This document shows positions 45,311 through 53,987 of a DNA stretch of 64,000 bases, in pieces; the first letter of the stretch is position 1, and every line of letters starts with the position of its first letter. The notes below the pieces were generated by a model. The model made no database searches. It had not been told where the DNA came from and saw only the letters and a program-made list of their open reading frames with translations. Both the position numbers and the translations under genes were made by a program. The DNA is from Planctomycetaceae bacterium (GTDB taxonomy: Bacteria > Planctomycetota > Planctomycetia > Planctomycetales > Planctomycetaceae), in contig JAKFUF010000131.1 in the NCBI GenBank assembly GCA_021732845.1, positions 45,896 through 109,895 of the forward strand, read 5' to 3'.

Positions 45311-46711
45311 ATGTACGGCTACTTCTATCGACACCTCTTGTTTCCGTTCTTCGACCGTGTTGTTAAGGGACGTCAAACGCTCACGCACTGGAATTCGTTC
45401 GAGCACACTCAGTGGCGTTCGCGGGCTCAACTCGAAGGCCAGCAACTCACAGACCTGCGGAGCTTGTTGACTCATGCCGAGGCAACCTGTCCATGGTATC
45501 GAGAGACTTGGGCGAACCTGCAGCTTCGGGCCGGAGAGGTCAACTCCTTTCAAGATTTCCAGAGTTTCCCGCTGCTCACCCGCGAGGCCATTCGCGACCA
45601 TCGCGTCGAATTACGAACGACGCAGCCACTCAAGCTGATCCCCAAGTCCACTGGTGGCTCGAGCGGCGTTCCGTTGCAGTTCGACCTCGATACCGGCAGC
45701 AACGACCGCCGCACCGCCATGATGTACCGCGGCTACCGTTGGGCTGGCGGCGAGCCCGGCACCCGGCAGCTCTTCATCTGGGGCGGCCCGGTGGCGGGCA
45801 CGGCTGGCTGGAAGCAGTGGAAACAGGCTCTCCATACCGCTTTTGACAACCGCAAAATCATCAACTGCTTTGATTTCACTCCGGAGAGAATGCCGGTTCA
45901 TGTGAAGGCGCTCGACCGCTTCAAGCCCGAGGTGATCGTTGCCTACACCACGCCGCTTTATGAATTCGCGCGTTACCTCGACGAACATGGGATTGAGCCA
46001 TTCTCTCCCAAATCCATCATCGTGGGGGCGGAAAAGCTGCACGACTTTCAACGGACTCTGATCGAGCGCGTGTTCAAGTGCAAGGTCTTCGAAACGTATG
46101 GATCGCGCGAGTTCATGCTGATTGGCGCGGAGTGCGGTGAGCATGCGGGGCTGCATCTGAGCCACGAGAATCTGTATGTGGAAATCCTGGATGACAATGG
46201 TCACCCGACACCCGCCGGAGAAGAGGGGAACATCGTCATTACGGATCTATTCAACCACGGCATGCCGTTCATCCGCTATGTCAATGGCGACCGGGCGGTG
46301 GCAGGATGGAAGAACTGTCCGTGTGGACGTGGACTCCCCCTGTTGACGCGTGTCACTGGTCGCCGTCTGGATACGTTGGAAACGCCGGATGGACGTAAGA
46401 TTCCCGGCGAGTTCTTCCCGCATCTGATCAAGGATTTCACTGCGGTCCGGCGATTCCAGGTGGTGCAGACAACGGACGACACGATCGTTGTCAAACTGGT
46501 TGCCCCCGACATGTCGCGCGAATCCGAAGAACAGCTTTTGCATGCGATCACTGCCTGCACCGGTTGGTCCGTGCAGATCCAAATCGAACGCGTCGCGGAG
46601 ATACCACTGACCAAGGCCGGAAAGCTAAGGGTTGTAGTCCGCGAAGCAAAGCCAACCGAGCCGTGTGAAAATGTCAATGTGCAATTGGCGGCATCCGGCA
46701 GCGCCCAATAA
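45311..46711 (+). CDS. CapK/PaaK-like adenylate-forming enzyme (phenylacetate-CoA ligase family)
   Basis: 466 residues. Motifs of the family: KSTGGSSGVPLQF (P-loop-like), IIVGAEKLHDFQR, FETYGSREFMLIGAEC (adenylation core) and NIVITDLFNHGMPFIRY with GDRA. Members of this branch lie in polysaccharide clusters and are annotated CapK-like. A plausible role is activating a carboxylic acid for transfer to the glycan, fitting the adjacent acyltransferases, but this is inference. The stop TAA (46709-46711) is also the first bases of the copy-H repeat. Confidence 0.88.
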   Translation: MYGYFYRHLLFPFFDRVVKGRQTLTHWNSFEHTQWRSRAQLEGQQLTDLRSLLTHAEATCPWYRETWANLQLRAGEVNSFQDFQSFPLLTREAIRDHRVELRTTQPLKLIPKSTGGSSGVPLQFDLDTGSNDRRTAMMYRGYRWAGGEPGTRQLFIWGGPVAGTAGWKQWKQALHTAFDNRKIINCFDFTPERMPVHVKALDRFKPEVIVAYTTPLYEFARYLDEHGIEPFSPKSIIVGAEKLHDFQRTLIERVFKCKVFETYGSREFMLIGAECGEHAGLHLSHENLYVEILDDNGHPTPAGEEGNIVITDLFNHGMPFIRYVNGDRAVAGWKNCPCGRGLPLLTRVTGRRLDTLETPDGRKIPGEFFPHLIKDFTAVRRFQVVQTTDDTIVVKLVAPDMSRESEEQLLHAITACTGWSVQIQIERVAEIPLTKAGKLRVVVREAKPTEPCENVNVQLAASGSAQ

Positions 46712-46932
46712 GGACCGCTGCAAGAATAACTGTCGACTTTTGACAAACTGTACAGCCAATGAGCCGGAGGGCCTTAGCCCCCGGTTGGAGGATCATCGGA
46801 AGACGCCAACGCCACGAACGGGACGCTGATGAATCTGCCCTCAATCGGCGTCCATCCCAATCAACTTCACCAGGTTATTATTGCCGCGATCCCAAGCTAA
46901 GAATACGACAGTTATTCTTTCTCCGATCCTAA
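46709..46932. repeat. MITE-like 'TAAGGAC' family, complete copy H (inverse of G)
   Basis: Begins TAAGGACCGCTGCAAGAATA and ends GTTATTCTTTCTCCGATCCTAA. Reversed, it aligns with the copy at 38021-38253 through GTCGACTTTTGACA, CCAATGAGCC, GGAAGACGCCAACGCC, GCCCTCAATCGGCGTCCAT and TTATTATTGCCGCGATC. Confidence 0.85.
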
Positions 46933-46982
46933 GTTCCAGACAACAGGCCACTACTACTTGTCATGGGATTCTTCCCAATACC

Positions 46983-48212
46983 ATGCGTATTCTCTTCTTC
47001 TCCAATGCGTTCCCAAACCCGGCTCAGCCGACGCGCGGCCCCTTCAACCGCGCCCTGCTGGGAGCCGTGGCTCAAAACCACGCCGTGCATGTCGTTTCGC
47101 CCATCAGTTGGGTGGACGAAGTGACCGCGTGGCGTCAGGGGAAAGGACTGGGCTCACGTTCCGCGACGTTGAGTTCGTCGCTGACAGCCACCTATCCGCG
47201 CTGGTATTACACGCCGCGAATCCTTCGCAGCCAGTATGGCCACTTCATGTGGCATTCGGTGCGCTCCCACCTTCTTCAGCAATCGCGCCAGTTCAGACCA
47301 GACGCCATCGTTTCCTACTGGGCTCATCCCGATGGCGATGTTGCCGTCCGTCTCGCCAAACGCCTGCAAGTGCCCTCGGTGGCCATGGTCGGTGGCTCGG
47401 ACATTCTCCTCCTCGCCCGCAGCGGGTCGCGCCGCCGCGTGATCCTGCAAACACTGCACGCCGCGGATGCCGTGGTGCCGGTGAGTGGCAACCTGCGGGA
47501 CACCCTCCTGGCCGATGGCATTCCCGATGACAAGCTGACTCTCATCCCGCGCGGGGTGGACCGGGCCATCTTTCGTCCAGGCAATCGGGAAGATGCCCGA
47601 CACCGACTGGGAATCGACCTGGAGCGCCCCCTCGTGATTGCTGTCGGCAGGCTCGTCCCGGTGAAGGGGTTCGAAGTCCTGATCAATGCCATGCACCTGT
47701 TGTCGAAGTCCGGCACTCCGCCGCAGTTGGTGATCATCGGTGGCGGTGAACTCCGCGGCGTCCTGCAGCAGCAGATTCGGCAACTGGGCCTGCAGGAGAC
47801 CGTGAAGCTGGTTGGCGCACAGACGCAGGAAGTCATTGCCGACTGGTATCGCGCCGCAAATCTCGTCGCGCTCTCCAGCCATTCGGAGGGCATCCCCAAC
47901 GTACTGCTGGAGGCGCTCGCCAGCGGTATCCCGTTTGTCTCAACCCATGTGGGCGGCGTCGCTGACATCGCCGACGAGCAACATCACACGCTCGTGCCGC
48001 CGAACGATCCGAGAGCACTGGCCGGGGCGATCCACAACCGGCTGAACACCCCGCGCCCGACAGGAACTCCGCGATTCATGCCGCCTTCGTGGATGGATGC
48101 CGCCGACCAACTCTGTGAACTAATTCAGACTCTGAAAGAACACCCACAGTCCGCAAAGATCGAGCCGCAGTCCCACAAATCCGAGTCCCAACCAGCCCTG
48201 GTCCACGCTTGA
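46983..48212 (+). CDS. Family 4 glycosyltransferase
   Basis: 409 residues from the ATG at 46983; codons upstream lie in or beside the repeat. N-terminal MRILFFSNAFPNPAQPTRGP and NRALLGAVAQNHAVHVVSPI show the donor-independent half. The C-terminal half carries VIAVGRLVPVKGFEVLINAM, VIIGGGELRGVLQQQIRQ and SHSEGIPNVLLEALASGIP (E-x7-E). It is a retaining GT-B enzyme. Its stop overlaps the start of the deacetylase gene by four bases, so the two are likely co-translated. Confidence 0.92.
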   Translation: MRILFFSNAFPNPAQPTRGPFNRALLGAVAQNHAVHVVSPISWVDEVTAWRQGKGLGSRSATLSSSLTATYPRWYYTPRILRSQYGHFMWHSVRSHLLQQSRQFRPDAIVSYWAHPDGDVAVRLAKRLQVPSVAMVGGSDILLLARSGSRRRVILQTLHAADAVVPVSGNLRDTLLADGIPDDKLTLIPRGVDRAIFRPGNREDARHRLGIDLERPLVIAVGRLVPVKGFEVLINAMHLLSKSGTPPQLVIIGGGELRGVLQQQIRQLGLQETVKLVGAQTQEVIADWYRAANLVALSSHSEGIPNVLLEALASGIPFVSTHVGGVADIADEQHHTLVPPNDPRALAGAIHNRLNTPRPTGTPRFMPPSWMDAADQLCELIQTLKEHPQSAKIEPQSHKSESQPALVHA

Positions 48213-48961
48213 TCACGCAACATCAATATATTGTCAGGACGGGTAGAACTGTGGTTGAAGCGGCCGGTCTCATTGCTGCGCACGTGCCGAAACCTCGCCG
48301 AACCTGGAAATCCGTGGCCCGCGGCATGGTCCGCCGCGCCTCACAAGCATTACTGCCGCCGCAGTGGATGTTGTTCAACGGACCTGCCAACGCGGGCGGT
48401 TTGGCGCTGACATTCGACGATGGGCCGAATGCAACACATACTCCCAAATTGCTGGATCTGCTCGGCAGTTACAACATTCGCGCGACGTTCTTTCTGGTGG
48501 GGGGATGCATGGAGGACCATCCTGACCTCGTTCGGCGGATCGTGGCGGAAGGTCATGCAGTTGGACATCACAGTTGGTGGCATCGCTCAGAGGGGACCTC
48601 CTCCCGGACCCTGGGAGAGGAAGTTCAGCAGTGCCGGAAGCTGATCCACGAACTCACCGGATTGCATTCCAATTTGTTTCGCCCCCCCCGCGGCAATCTG
48701 TCTGTGGCAAAGATTCTGAATTTATGGCGCCTGCGCCAGCATGTCGTGATGTGGAATGTCGATCCTCGCGATTATCTGATGCGATCCAGCGCCGAGGCTG
48801 AGGCTTGGGCGAGAAAATATGAGCCAGCCGCGGGAGACGTAGTATTGTTGCACGACGACCACCCGTTCGTGCTGGATTTCATTCCCCAGATTGCCAAGTC
48901 GGCACACGAGCGGAATCTGACGTTTGAGACCATCCCCACTTGGATCAATCGCCTTGAATGA
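48209..48961 (+). CDS. Polysaccharide deacetylase (NodB homology), probable TTG start
   Basis: 250 residues if translation starts at the TTG at 48209, which overlaps the upstream TGA (TTGA), an arrangement suggesting coupling. An alternative GTG lies at 48251. NodB motifs: TFDDGP (68-73; catalytic D70 and metal ligand D71), HAVGHHSWWH (metal ligands H121 and H125), RPPRG and VDPRDY, plus LLHDDHPF. It removes N- or O-acetyl groups from glycan. No signal peptide, so it may act on lipid-linked intermediates at the cytoplasmic face. Confidence 0.85.
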   Translation: MITQHQYIVRTGRTVVEAAGLIAAHVPKPRRTWKSVARGMVRRASQALLPPQWMLFNGPANAGGLALTFDDGPNATHTPKLLDLLGSYNIRATFFLVGGCMEDHPDLVRRIVAEGHAVGHHSWWHRSEGTSSRTLGEEVQQCRKLIHELTGLHSNLFRPPRGNLSVAKILNLWRLRQHVVMWNVDPRDYLMRSSAEAEAWARKYEPAAGDVVLLHDDHPFVLDFIPQIAKSAHERNLTFETIPTWINRLE

Positions 48962-48984
48962 CTCTGCGGGCCGATCCATGACGG

Positions 48985-50412
48985 ATGACCCGGAATCATT
49001 CATTGTTCGTTTCCGCCCGAATTAAGTACTCAGGTATTCGAATGGCTGTTGCGTGTTTGGACCGTGAGCCGATTGTCGCCGCTGGACCGGACCACCGGGA
49101 GTCGGTCGCCGCACGGCGTGTGCTGTTGATCAGCTATCACTTCCCGCCTGTCGGCGGTGCTGGTGTGCAACGGCCGGCAAAGTTCGTGAAGTATCTGCGC
49201 GACTTTGGCTGGGAGCCGACGGTCCTGATGGCGTCGAATCCATCGGCACCTGTCATTGACGAAAGTCTGTGCCACGACCTGCCCGAGAATCTGCAGATTC
49301 TCAAGGCCCGGACGCTTGAACCAAGTTATGCCGCAAAGCAGCAACTGATCGCCAACACCACTTCCAAACGGTTGAATCCACTGCGGGCCATTCGCGGCGT
49401 CGCCCGTGGTCTTGCCGGCCTGTTGCTTCAGCCCGACCCGCAAATTCTGTGGCTTCCCGCCGCCTATCAAGCTGCCGCCGCGCTACTCAACCGGGAACCC
49501 CACGCTGTCATTCTCGCAACCGCTCCAGCGTACACCAATTTGCTGCTCGGCGGCCTGCTGAAGCAACGCTTCAAGATCCCGCTGGTGTGCGACTTTCGCG
49601 ACGAATGGGATCTGAGTTCGGAATATCTCGAAAACCGGTCACGCGACGGCCTCACCCGCCTTGTTCAGCAGAAAATGCAGAACTGGGTGCTGCACCGTAC
49701 CGATGCGATTGTCGCCACGACTGCCGTCAGCACACAGCGGCTGCTGGAACGCGCGCGGCAGGTTCGCAGCCAAGCCACGGCTGACTGCATCTACAACGGA
49801 TACGACGACAGCGACTTCGCAAACTCGCCCGTGGAAAGCCACGTCCTCCCACGCGACTCGCAACGCTATCGTTTGGTTTACACCGGCACACTCTGGAACC
49901 TGACGACCGTGGCTCCCCTCGTTGAGGCGATTGAGCGACTTCAGCGCGAGTCCCCTGCCCTTCTGGAGAAGTTGGAACTGGTGTTTGTCGGTCGGAAAAC
50001 TCCGGCTCAACAACAGTTGCTGCAGCGCGTCACCTCCACCGGCTGCCTGCTGCGTGAATCCGATTATTGCGATCATCACGACGCCGTTTCGCTGATGAGG
50101 ACTGCCGATGGCCTGTGCCTGCTGCTGAGCGACCTGCCCGGTGCCGACCGTGTGGCCCCTGCCAAGCTCTTTGAATATCTCGCGGCCGGGCGCCCGGTGC
50201 TGGGGATTACTCCATCCGGCGAAACTGCGGGATTGGTTCGTGAGTTCTTCCCCCATGGACAGTTCGTGCCTCAAGACGTCTCCGGCATTGCCAATTGGCT
50301 CCGTGGCCAGATCCTGAAAGCTGGCTCAAGCTGCGGTGCCAAAGGAGCTGAGCGATTCAGTCGCCGGGCGTTGACTGGCCGGCTAGCCGCCGTGCTCGAT
50401 CAATTCCAGTGA
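48985..50412 (+). CDS. Family 4-like glycosyltransferase
   Basis: 475 residues if started at 48985; the ATG at 49042 (MAVACLDREP) has AGGT upstream and may be the real start. Core block RRVLLISYHFPPVGGAGVQR is typical of this GT4 branch. Further on: VILATAPAYTNLLLGGLLKQ, PLVCDFRDEWDL, RLVYTGTLWNLTTVAPLVEA and LFEYLAAGRPVLGITP. The C-terminal acidic motif is degenerate compared with the other GT4 genes here. It acts in repeat-unit extension. Confidence 0.88.
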   Translation: MTRNHSLFVSARIKYSGIRMAVACLDREPIVAAGPDHRESVAARRVLLISYHFPPVGGAGVQRPAKFVKYLRDFGWEPTVLMASNPSAPVIDESLCHDLPENLQILKARTLEPSYAAKQQLIANTTSKRLNPLRAIRGVARGLAGLLLQPDPQILWLPAAYQAAAALLNREPHAVILATAPAYTNLLLGGLLKQRFKIPLVCDFRDEWDLSSEYLENRSRDGLTRLVQQKMQNWVLHRTDAIVATTAVSTQRLLERARQVRSQATADCIYNGYDDSDFANSPVESHVLPRDSQRYRLVYTGTLWNLTTVAPLVEAIERLQRESPALLEKLELVFVGRKTPAQQQLLQRVTSTGCLLRESDYCDHHDAVSLMRTADGLCLLLSDLPGADRVAPAKLFEYLAAGRPVLGITPSGETAGLVREFFPHGQFVPQDVSGIANWLRGQILKAGSSCGAKGAERFSRRALTGRLAAVLDQFQ

Positions 50413-50449
50413 CGAACAAGATCAATCACCAGTTTGCTTTGAGTCTCAT

Positions 50450-51652
50450 ATGCTGTTGGTACAGATCGCCTGCTGGCTCTCGATTGCAGCCGTTGGATAT
50501 GCCTACGTGGGGTATCCCATGGTGGTTTGGCTCGCCTCGCGCGGTCGCCGCGACGCATGGGTCCAGACAGATCTCCTCGCAGACCGCGATCCGCTGCCCT
50601 TTGTCTCGCTTGTCATCGCCGCTTATAAGGAGGAGCGGTATATCCTTTCTCGATTGAACAACGCCATTGCCCTGGACTATCCCGGCGACAAGCTTGAGAT
50701 CCTCGTCGGGTGTGATGGAAATGAGGATGGCACGGGCGATCTGACACGCACCTTTCGTGATCACCGCGTACGACTGATTCAGTTTCCCCAACGGCGCGGC
50801 AAGGCGTCGGTCCTGAACGATGTGATTCCACAGGCGCAGGGCGAGATCGTCGTGTTTTCAGATGCCAACACCATGATGCACCCGCAGGCTCTGCGGCGGC
50901 TCGTGAGGCACTTCCGAAATGACAATGTTGGCGGGGTCTGCGGCAAACTGGAGTTGACCGACCCCCTCACGGGACAAAACGTCGACGGAGCGTACTGGAA
51001 GTACGAGAACTTTCTGAAGGGGTGTGAAGCGCGGCTGGGGGCGCTGCTCGGAGTGAATGGCGGCATCTATGCCCTCCGCAAGCCGCTCTACCAGCCGCTG
51101 GCTGCGAACACCATTATTGACGACTTCGTGATTGGCATGCGGGTTCATCAACAAGGTCGCGGCCTGCTGTATGATGCCACGGCCGTGGCTTATGAAGAGA
51201 CGCCGGAAACCGTCGGCGCGGAGTTTCACCGGCGGGCACGAATTGGCGCGGGTGGATTCCAATCCCTCATGTGGCTCGCGTCGCTGCTTTCTCCGCGTCA
51301 TGGGTGGCTGGCCTTCTGCTTTCTGAGCCACAAAGTGGTGCGATGGTGCTGCCCGGCGTTCCTGCTGACCGCACTCGTGACCAATGCCTGCCTGCTGCGG
51401 CAACCAGCTTATGTGGCATTGATGGCCGCCCAGATCGGGTTCTATATCGCGGCCTTCGTGGGGCTGCGATTGCCACATGGACAGGGTTGGCAACGGCCGT
51501 TCCGTCTTCCGGCGATGTTCGTGAGCATGAACCTGGCGCTGGCCGTCGGCTTTTGGCGGTGGATCAAGGGGATCCGCTCGGGAACCTGGAAGCGAACCGA
51601 GCGGGCGGCTCGGGAAGCAACGGCGAATCAACTGCAATCCCCCACACTCTGA
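50450..51652 (+). CDS. Family 2 glycosyltransferase with membrane helices
   Basis: 400 residues. An N-terminal membrane segment (ACWLSIAAVGYAYVGYPMVV) is followed by a GT-A core: SLVIAAYKEERYILSRLNN, ILVGCDGNEDGTGD, VVFSDANTMM (DxD-like) and IIDDFVIGMRV, with a late basic motif RRARIGAGG. Two or three C-terminal helices follow (LTALVTNACLL; LMAAQIGFYIAAFVGL). This layout resembles membrane GT2 enzymes such as those making poly-N-acetylglucosamine or hyaluronan-like polymers. It starts 37 bases after the preceding gene. Confidence 0.9.
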   Translation: MLLVQIACWLSIAAVGYAYVGYPMVVWLASRGRRDAWVQTDLLADRDPLPFVSLVIAAYKEERYILSRLNNAIALDYPGDKLEILVGCDGNEDGTGDLTRTFRDHRVRLIQFPQRRGKASVLNDVIPQAQGEIVVFSDANTMMHPQALRRLVRHFRNDNVGGVCGKLELTDPLTGQNVDGAYWKYENFLKGCEARLGALLGVNGGIYALRKPLYQPLAANTIIDDFVIGMRVHQQGRGLLYDATAVAYEETPETVGAEFHRRARIGAGGFQSLMWLASLLSPRHGWLAFCFLSHKVVRWCCPAFLLTALVTNACLLRQPAYVALMAAQIGFYIAAFVGLRLPHGQGWQRPFRLPAMFVSMNLALAVGFWRWIKGIRSGTWKRTERAAREATANQLQSPTL

Positions 51653-51764
51653 TTCAACAACCGAAATAGCCTTGCGTGACTCCGGGACCGCCAGTGGAGC
51701 CGGAGCGAGCGCCAGCGAGTGGCTTCACGACAGGTGTCCCGGAATCGTACAAAGTGAGATCGTC

Positions 51765-52781
51765 ATGTCGAGCAAAAAAGAACTTCTTGCGCGGGGCATT
51801 TCCAGCCTCATGCCGATCGCGTCGCGGTTGCGATCGCAGGTCCGCTCCGATGTGCGGATCCTGGCCTATCACCGCATCTGGGATATCCGCCATGAGGATC
51901 AATTCCCCTTCGATGCCGAGCTGGTCAGCGCCACGCCGGCAGAGTTCCGCTGGCAGATGGAGCACTTGCGGAAGCATCATCACCCGATCAGCCTTCGCCA
52001 ATTGTTGGCCGCGATTGACGGCCAGGAACGGCTGCCAAGGCAGCCCGTCATTGTGACGTTTGATGATGGATACGAAGACAACTATGTCCATGCCTGGCCG
52101 GTGTTGCGAGACTTGGGCATCCCGGCGACGATCTTTCTTTCCACGGACTATATCGGCGGCAATAAGACTTTTTGGTATGATCATCTGGCGCACCAATTCT
52201 TGACGGCCCCAGAGCAGATGCTGACTGTTCAGGGGCTGAACGGCTCCGTCAAACTCAATGGCAGTCTGCAGTCCCGCCGCGAAGCACTCCGTGGCGTGCT
52301 GTCCCAGTTGAAGCAGGTCCCAAACACACTCCGACTCCAGATTCTTGATCGATTGTGTGCCAACCATGGAATGCCCCAAAATGTGGCCGCGCCTGAAAGC
52401 CGGCCCATGACATGGGATCAGGCCCGTGAAATGGCGGGTGGCGGCATTGAGTTCGGCTCGCACACAGTGTCCCATCCGATCCTTTCGACTCTGACCGAGA
52501 GTGAACTGCAGCGGGAACTTGTCGATTCACGTCTCGCCATCCAAGAACAACTCCGTCAACCCGCGGACGTCTTGGCATACCCCGTCGGTGGCCGCTCGGC
52601 TTACAACGCCGGGGTCCGCCGCGTCGCTGCTGCCGTTGGCTACCGGCTGGGCATGGCTTACCACCGCGGCATCAACAAACTCAGTTCATTGGACCACCTT
52701 GGCCTGTCGCGCATCGCCGTGGAACGCTATGTGAGCCGCGCCCTGTTCAAATCCATGCTGGCACTGCCGGAAGTCTTTTGA
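51765..52781 (+). CDS. Polysaccharide deacetylase, second type
   Basis: 338 residues from the ATG at 51765. NodB-type core: VRILAYHRI, VIVTFDDGYEDNY (metal ligand and catalytic aspartates), ATIFLSTDYI, EFGSHTVSHPIL (HxxxH) and VLAYPVGG. It is longer than the deacetylase at 48209, with a roughly 80-residue insertion (FLTAPEQMLTVQGLNGSVKL) typical of exopolysaccharide-locus deacetylases. It ends 12 bases before the next start, so the pair is likely co-transcribed. Confidence 0.9.
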   Translation: MSSKKELLARGISSLMPIASRLRSQVRSDVRILAYHRIWDIRHEDQFPFDAELVSATPAEFRWQMEHLRKHHHPISLRQLLAAIDGQERLPRQPVIVTFDDGYEDNYVHAWPVLRDLGIPATIFLSTDYIGGNKTFWYDHLAHQFLTAPEQMLTVQGLNGSVKLNGSLQSRREALRGVLSQLKQVPNTLRLQILDRLCANHGMPQNVAAPESRPMTWDQAREMAGGGIEFGSHTVSHPILSTLTESELQRELVDSRLAIQEQLRQPADVLAYPVGGRSAYNAGVRRVAAAVGYRLGMAYHRGINKLSSLDHLGLSRIAVERYVSRALFKSMLALPEVF

Positions 52782-52793
52782 AAGCGCAGATCC

Positions 52794-53960
52794 ATGTCGT
52801 ACTGGTTGACTCTTCCGGCAGGCCTGGCTGCAGGCGCGGTGGCAACTACCGCTTACGGCCTCCGCCGCAAGCGGATGGACCGCTGGCTGCCGGCCTACAT
52901 CCAAAAGTCCGCGCAACAGGCGATCTCCGCGTCCACCTACCCGGACCCCGATAAGCCGCTGCATGTCTTCATCGCCGTCTGTGATCATTACGAGCCACAG
53001 TGGGGCAGGCCAGCCCGGGCCATTGCTTTGAACCGAGTTGAACGCTGGCGCTCGGAGTACCCCCGCCTGTTCAGCCGTTTTGCGGATTCGAACGGGCGAC
53101 CGCCACAGCATACCTATTTTTTCCCTGCTGACGAATACGCTCCAGAATATCTGGACATCCTGGCGGAACTGTGCCACGACGGCTATGGCGATGTCGACGT
53201 GCATCTGCATCACGACAACGATACCGCGGAGGGGTTGCGTGACACCCTCGAACAATACAAGGCAACCCTGCATGTACGGCATGGCCTGCTCCGGCGTGAT
53301 CCGGTGACGAACCAGATCGTTTATGGCTTTATTCACGGCAACTGGGCGCTTTGCAATTCCCGGCCAGACGGCCGTTGGTGTGGCGTCGACCACGAAATTC
53401 CGGTGCTGCTCGACACTGGATGCTATGCCGATTTCACCATGCCGTCGGCACCCTCGGACACACAGACCAAAATCATCAACAGCATCTATTACATCGCGGA
53501 CCATGGACGCTGCTCGCAGAATCGCGGCACTCCATCGGCGGTCGGTTCCACAGCCCCGACTGAGAGTCTCCTGGCGATCCAAGGCCCGCTTGGTTTCAAC
53601 TGGAACGAACGCAGGTGGGCAGTTGTCCCCCGTGTGGAAAATGGCGACGTACATGCCACGCAGCCACTCTCGCTCCACCGCCTGCCCGCGTGGCTCCGTG
53701 CGGGTGTCGGCGTCGCCGGAAATCCTCAATGGCGCTTCGTGAAGCTGCACACACATGGGGCCAAGCCCGGCAACCTCGACCTGTGGCTCAGCGACCGTAC
53801 CGCCGCCTTCCATCGCGATCTGGCGGCATATGCGAAAGCGCATCCCAATTTTCACTACCATTATGTGACGGCCTGGGAGATGGCCCGGCTGGTCAAGGCC
53901 GCGGAGAGTGGCGTCACAAACCCGGAAGCCGTCCTGTCGTCGGCAACGGCAAGATGCTGA
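52794..53960 (+). CDS. Conserved exopolysaccharide-locus protein, deacetylase-like by context
   Basis: 388 residues. An N-terminal membrane helix (LTLPAGLAAGAVATTAYGL) precedes a catalytic-looking body: HVFIAVCDHYEPQWG, TYFFPADEYAPEYLDIL, VDVHLHHDNDT, YGFIHGNWALCNSRPDG and CGVDHEIPVLLDTGCYADFT. The invariant-looking histidines and aspartates, and the setting next to two NodB deacetylases, suggest a metal-dependent hydrolase of the glycoside-hydrolase/deacetylase barrel type. I do not recall a named family. Start at 52794 is an ATG 12 bases after the previous stop. Confidence 0.72.
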   Translation: MSYWLTLPAGLAAGAVATTAYGLRRKRMDRWLPAYIQKSAQQAISASTYPDPDKPLHVFIAVCDHYEPQWGRPARAIALNRVERWRSEYPRLFSRFADSNGRPPQHTYFFPADEYAPEYLDILAELCHDGYGDVDVHLHHDNDTAEGLRDTLEQYKATLHVRHGLLRRDPVTNQIVYGFIHGNWALCNSRPDGRWCGVDHEIPVLLDTGCYADFTMPSAPSDTQTKIINSIYYIADHGRCSQNRGTPSAVGSTAPTESLLAIQGPLGFNWNERRWAVVPRVENGDVHATQPLSLHRLPAWLRAGVGVAGNPQWRFVKLHTHGAKPGNLDLWLSDRTAAFHRDLAAYAKAHPNFHYHYVTAWEMARLVKAAESGVTNPEAVLSSATARC

Positions 53961-53987
53961 GGCGGGCGAGTCGAGCGAAACTGCAGG

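Noticed and set aside
46276..46746. 156-codon minus-strand ORF beginning MSKVDSYSC
   Set aside because: Its start is read from the repeat end; the same MSKVDSYSC peptide appears upstream of the polymerase gene at 38215 because the repeat is shared.
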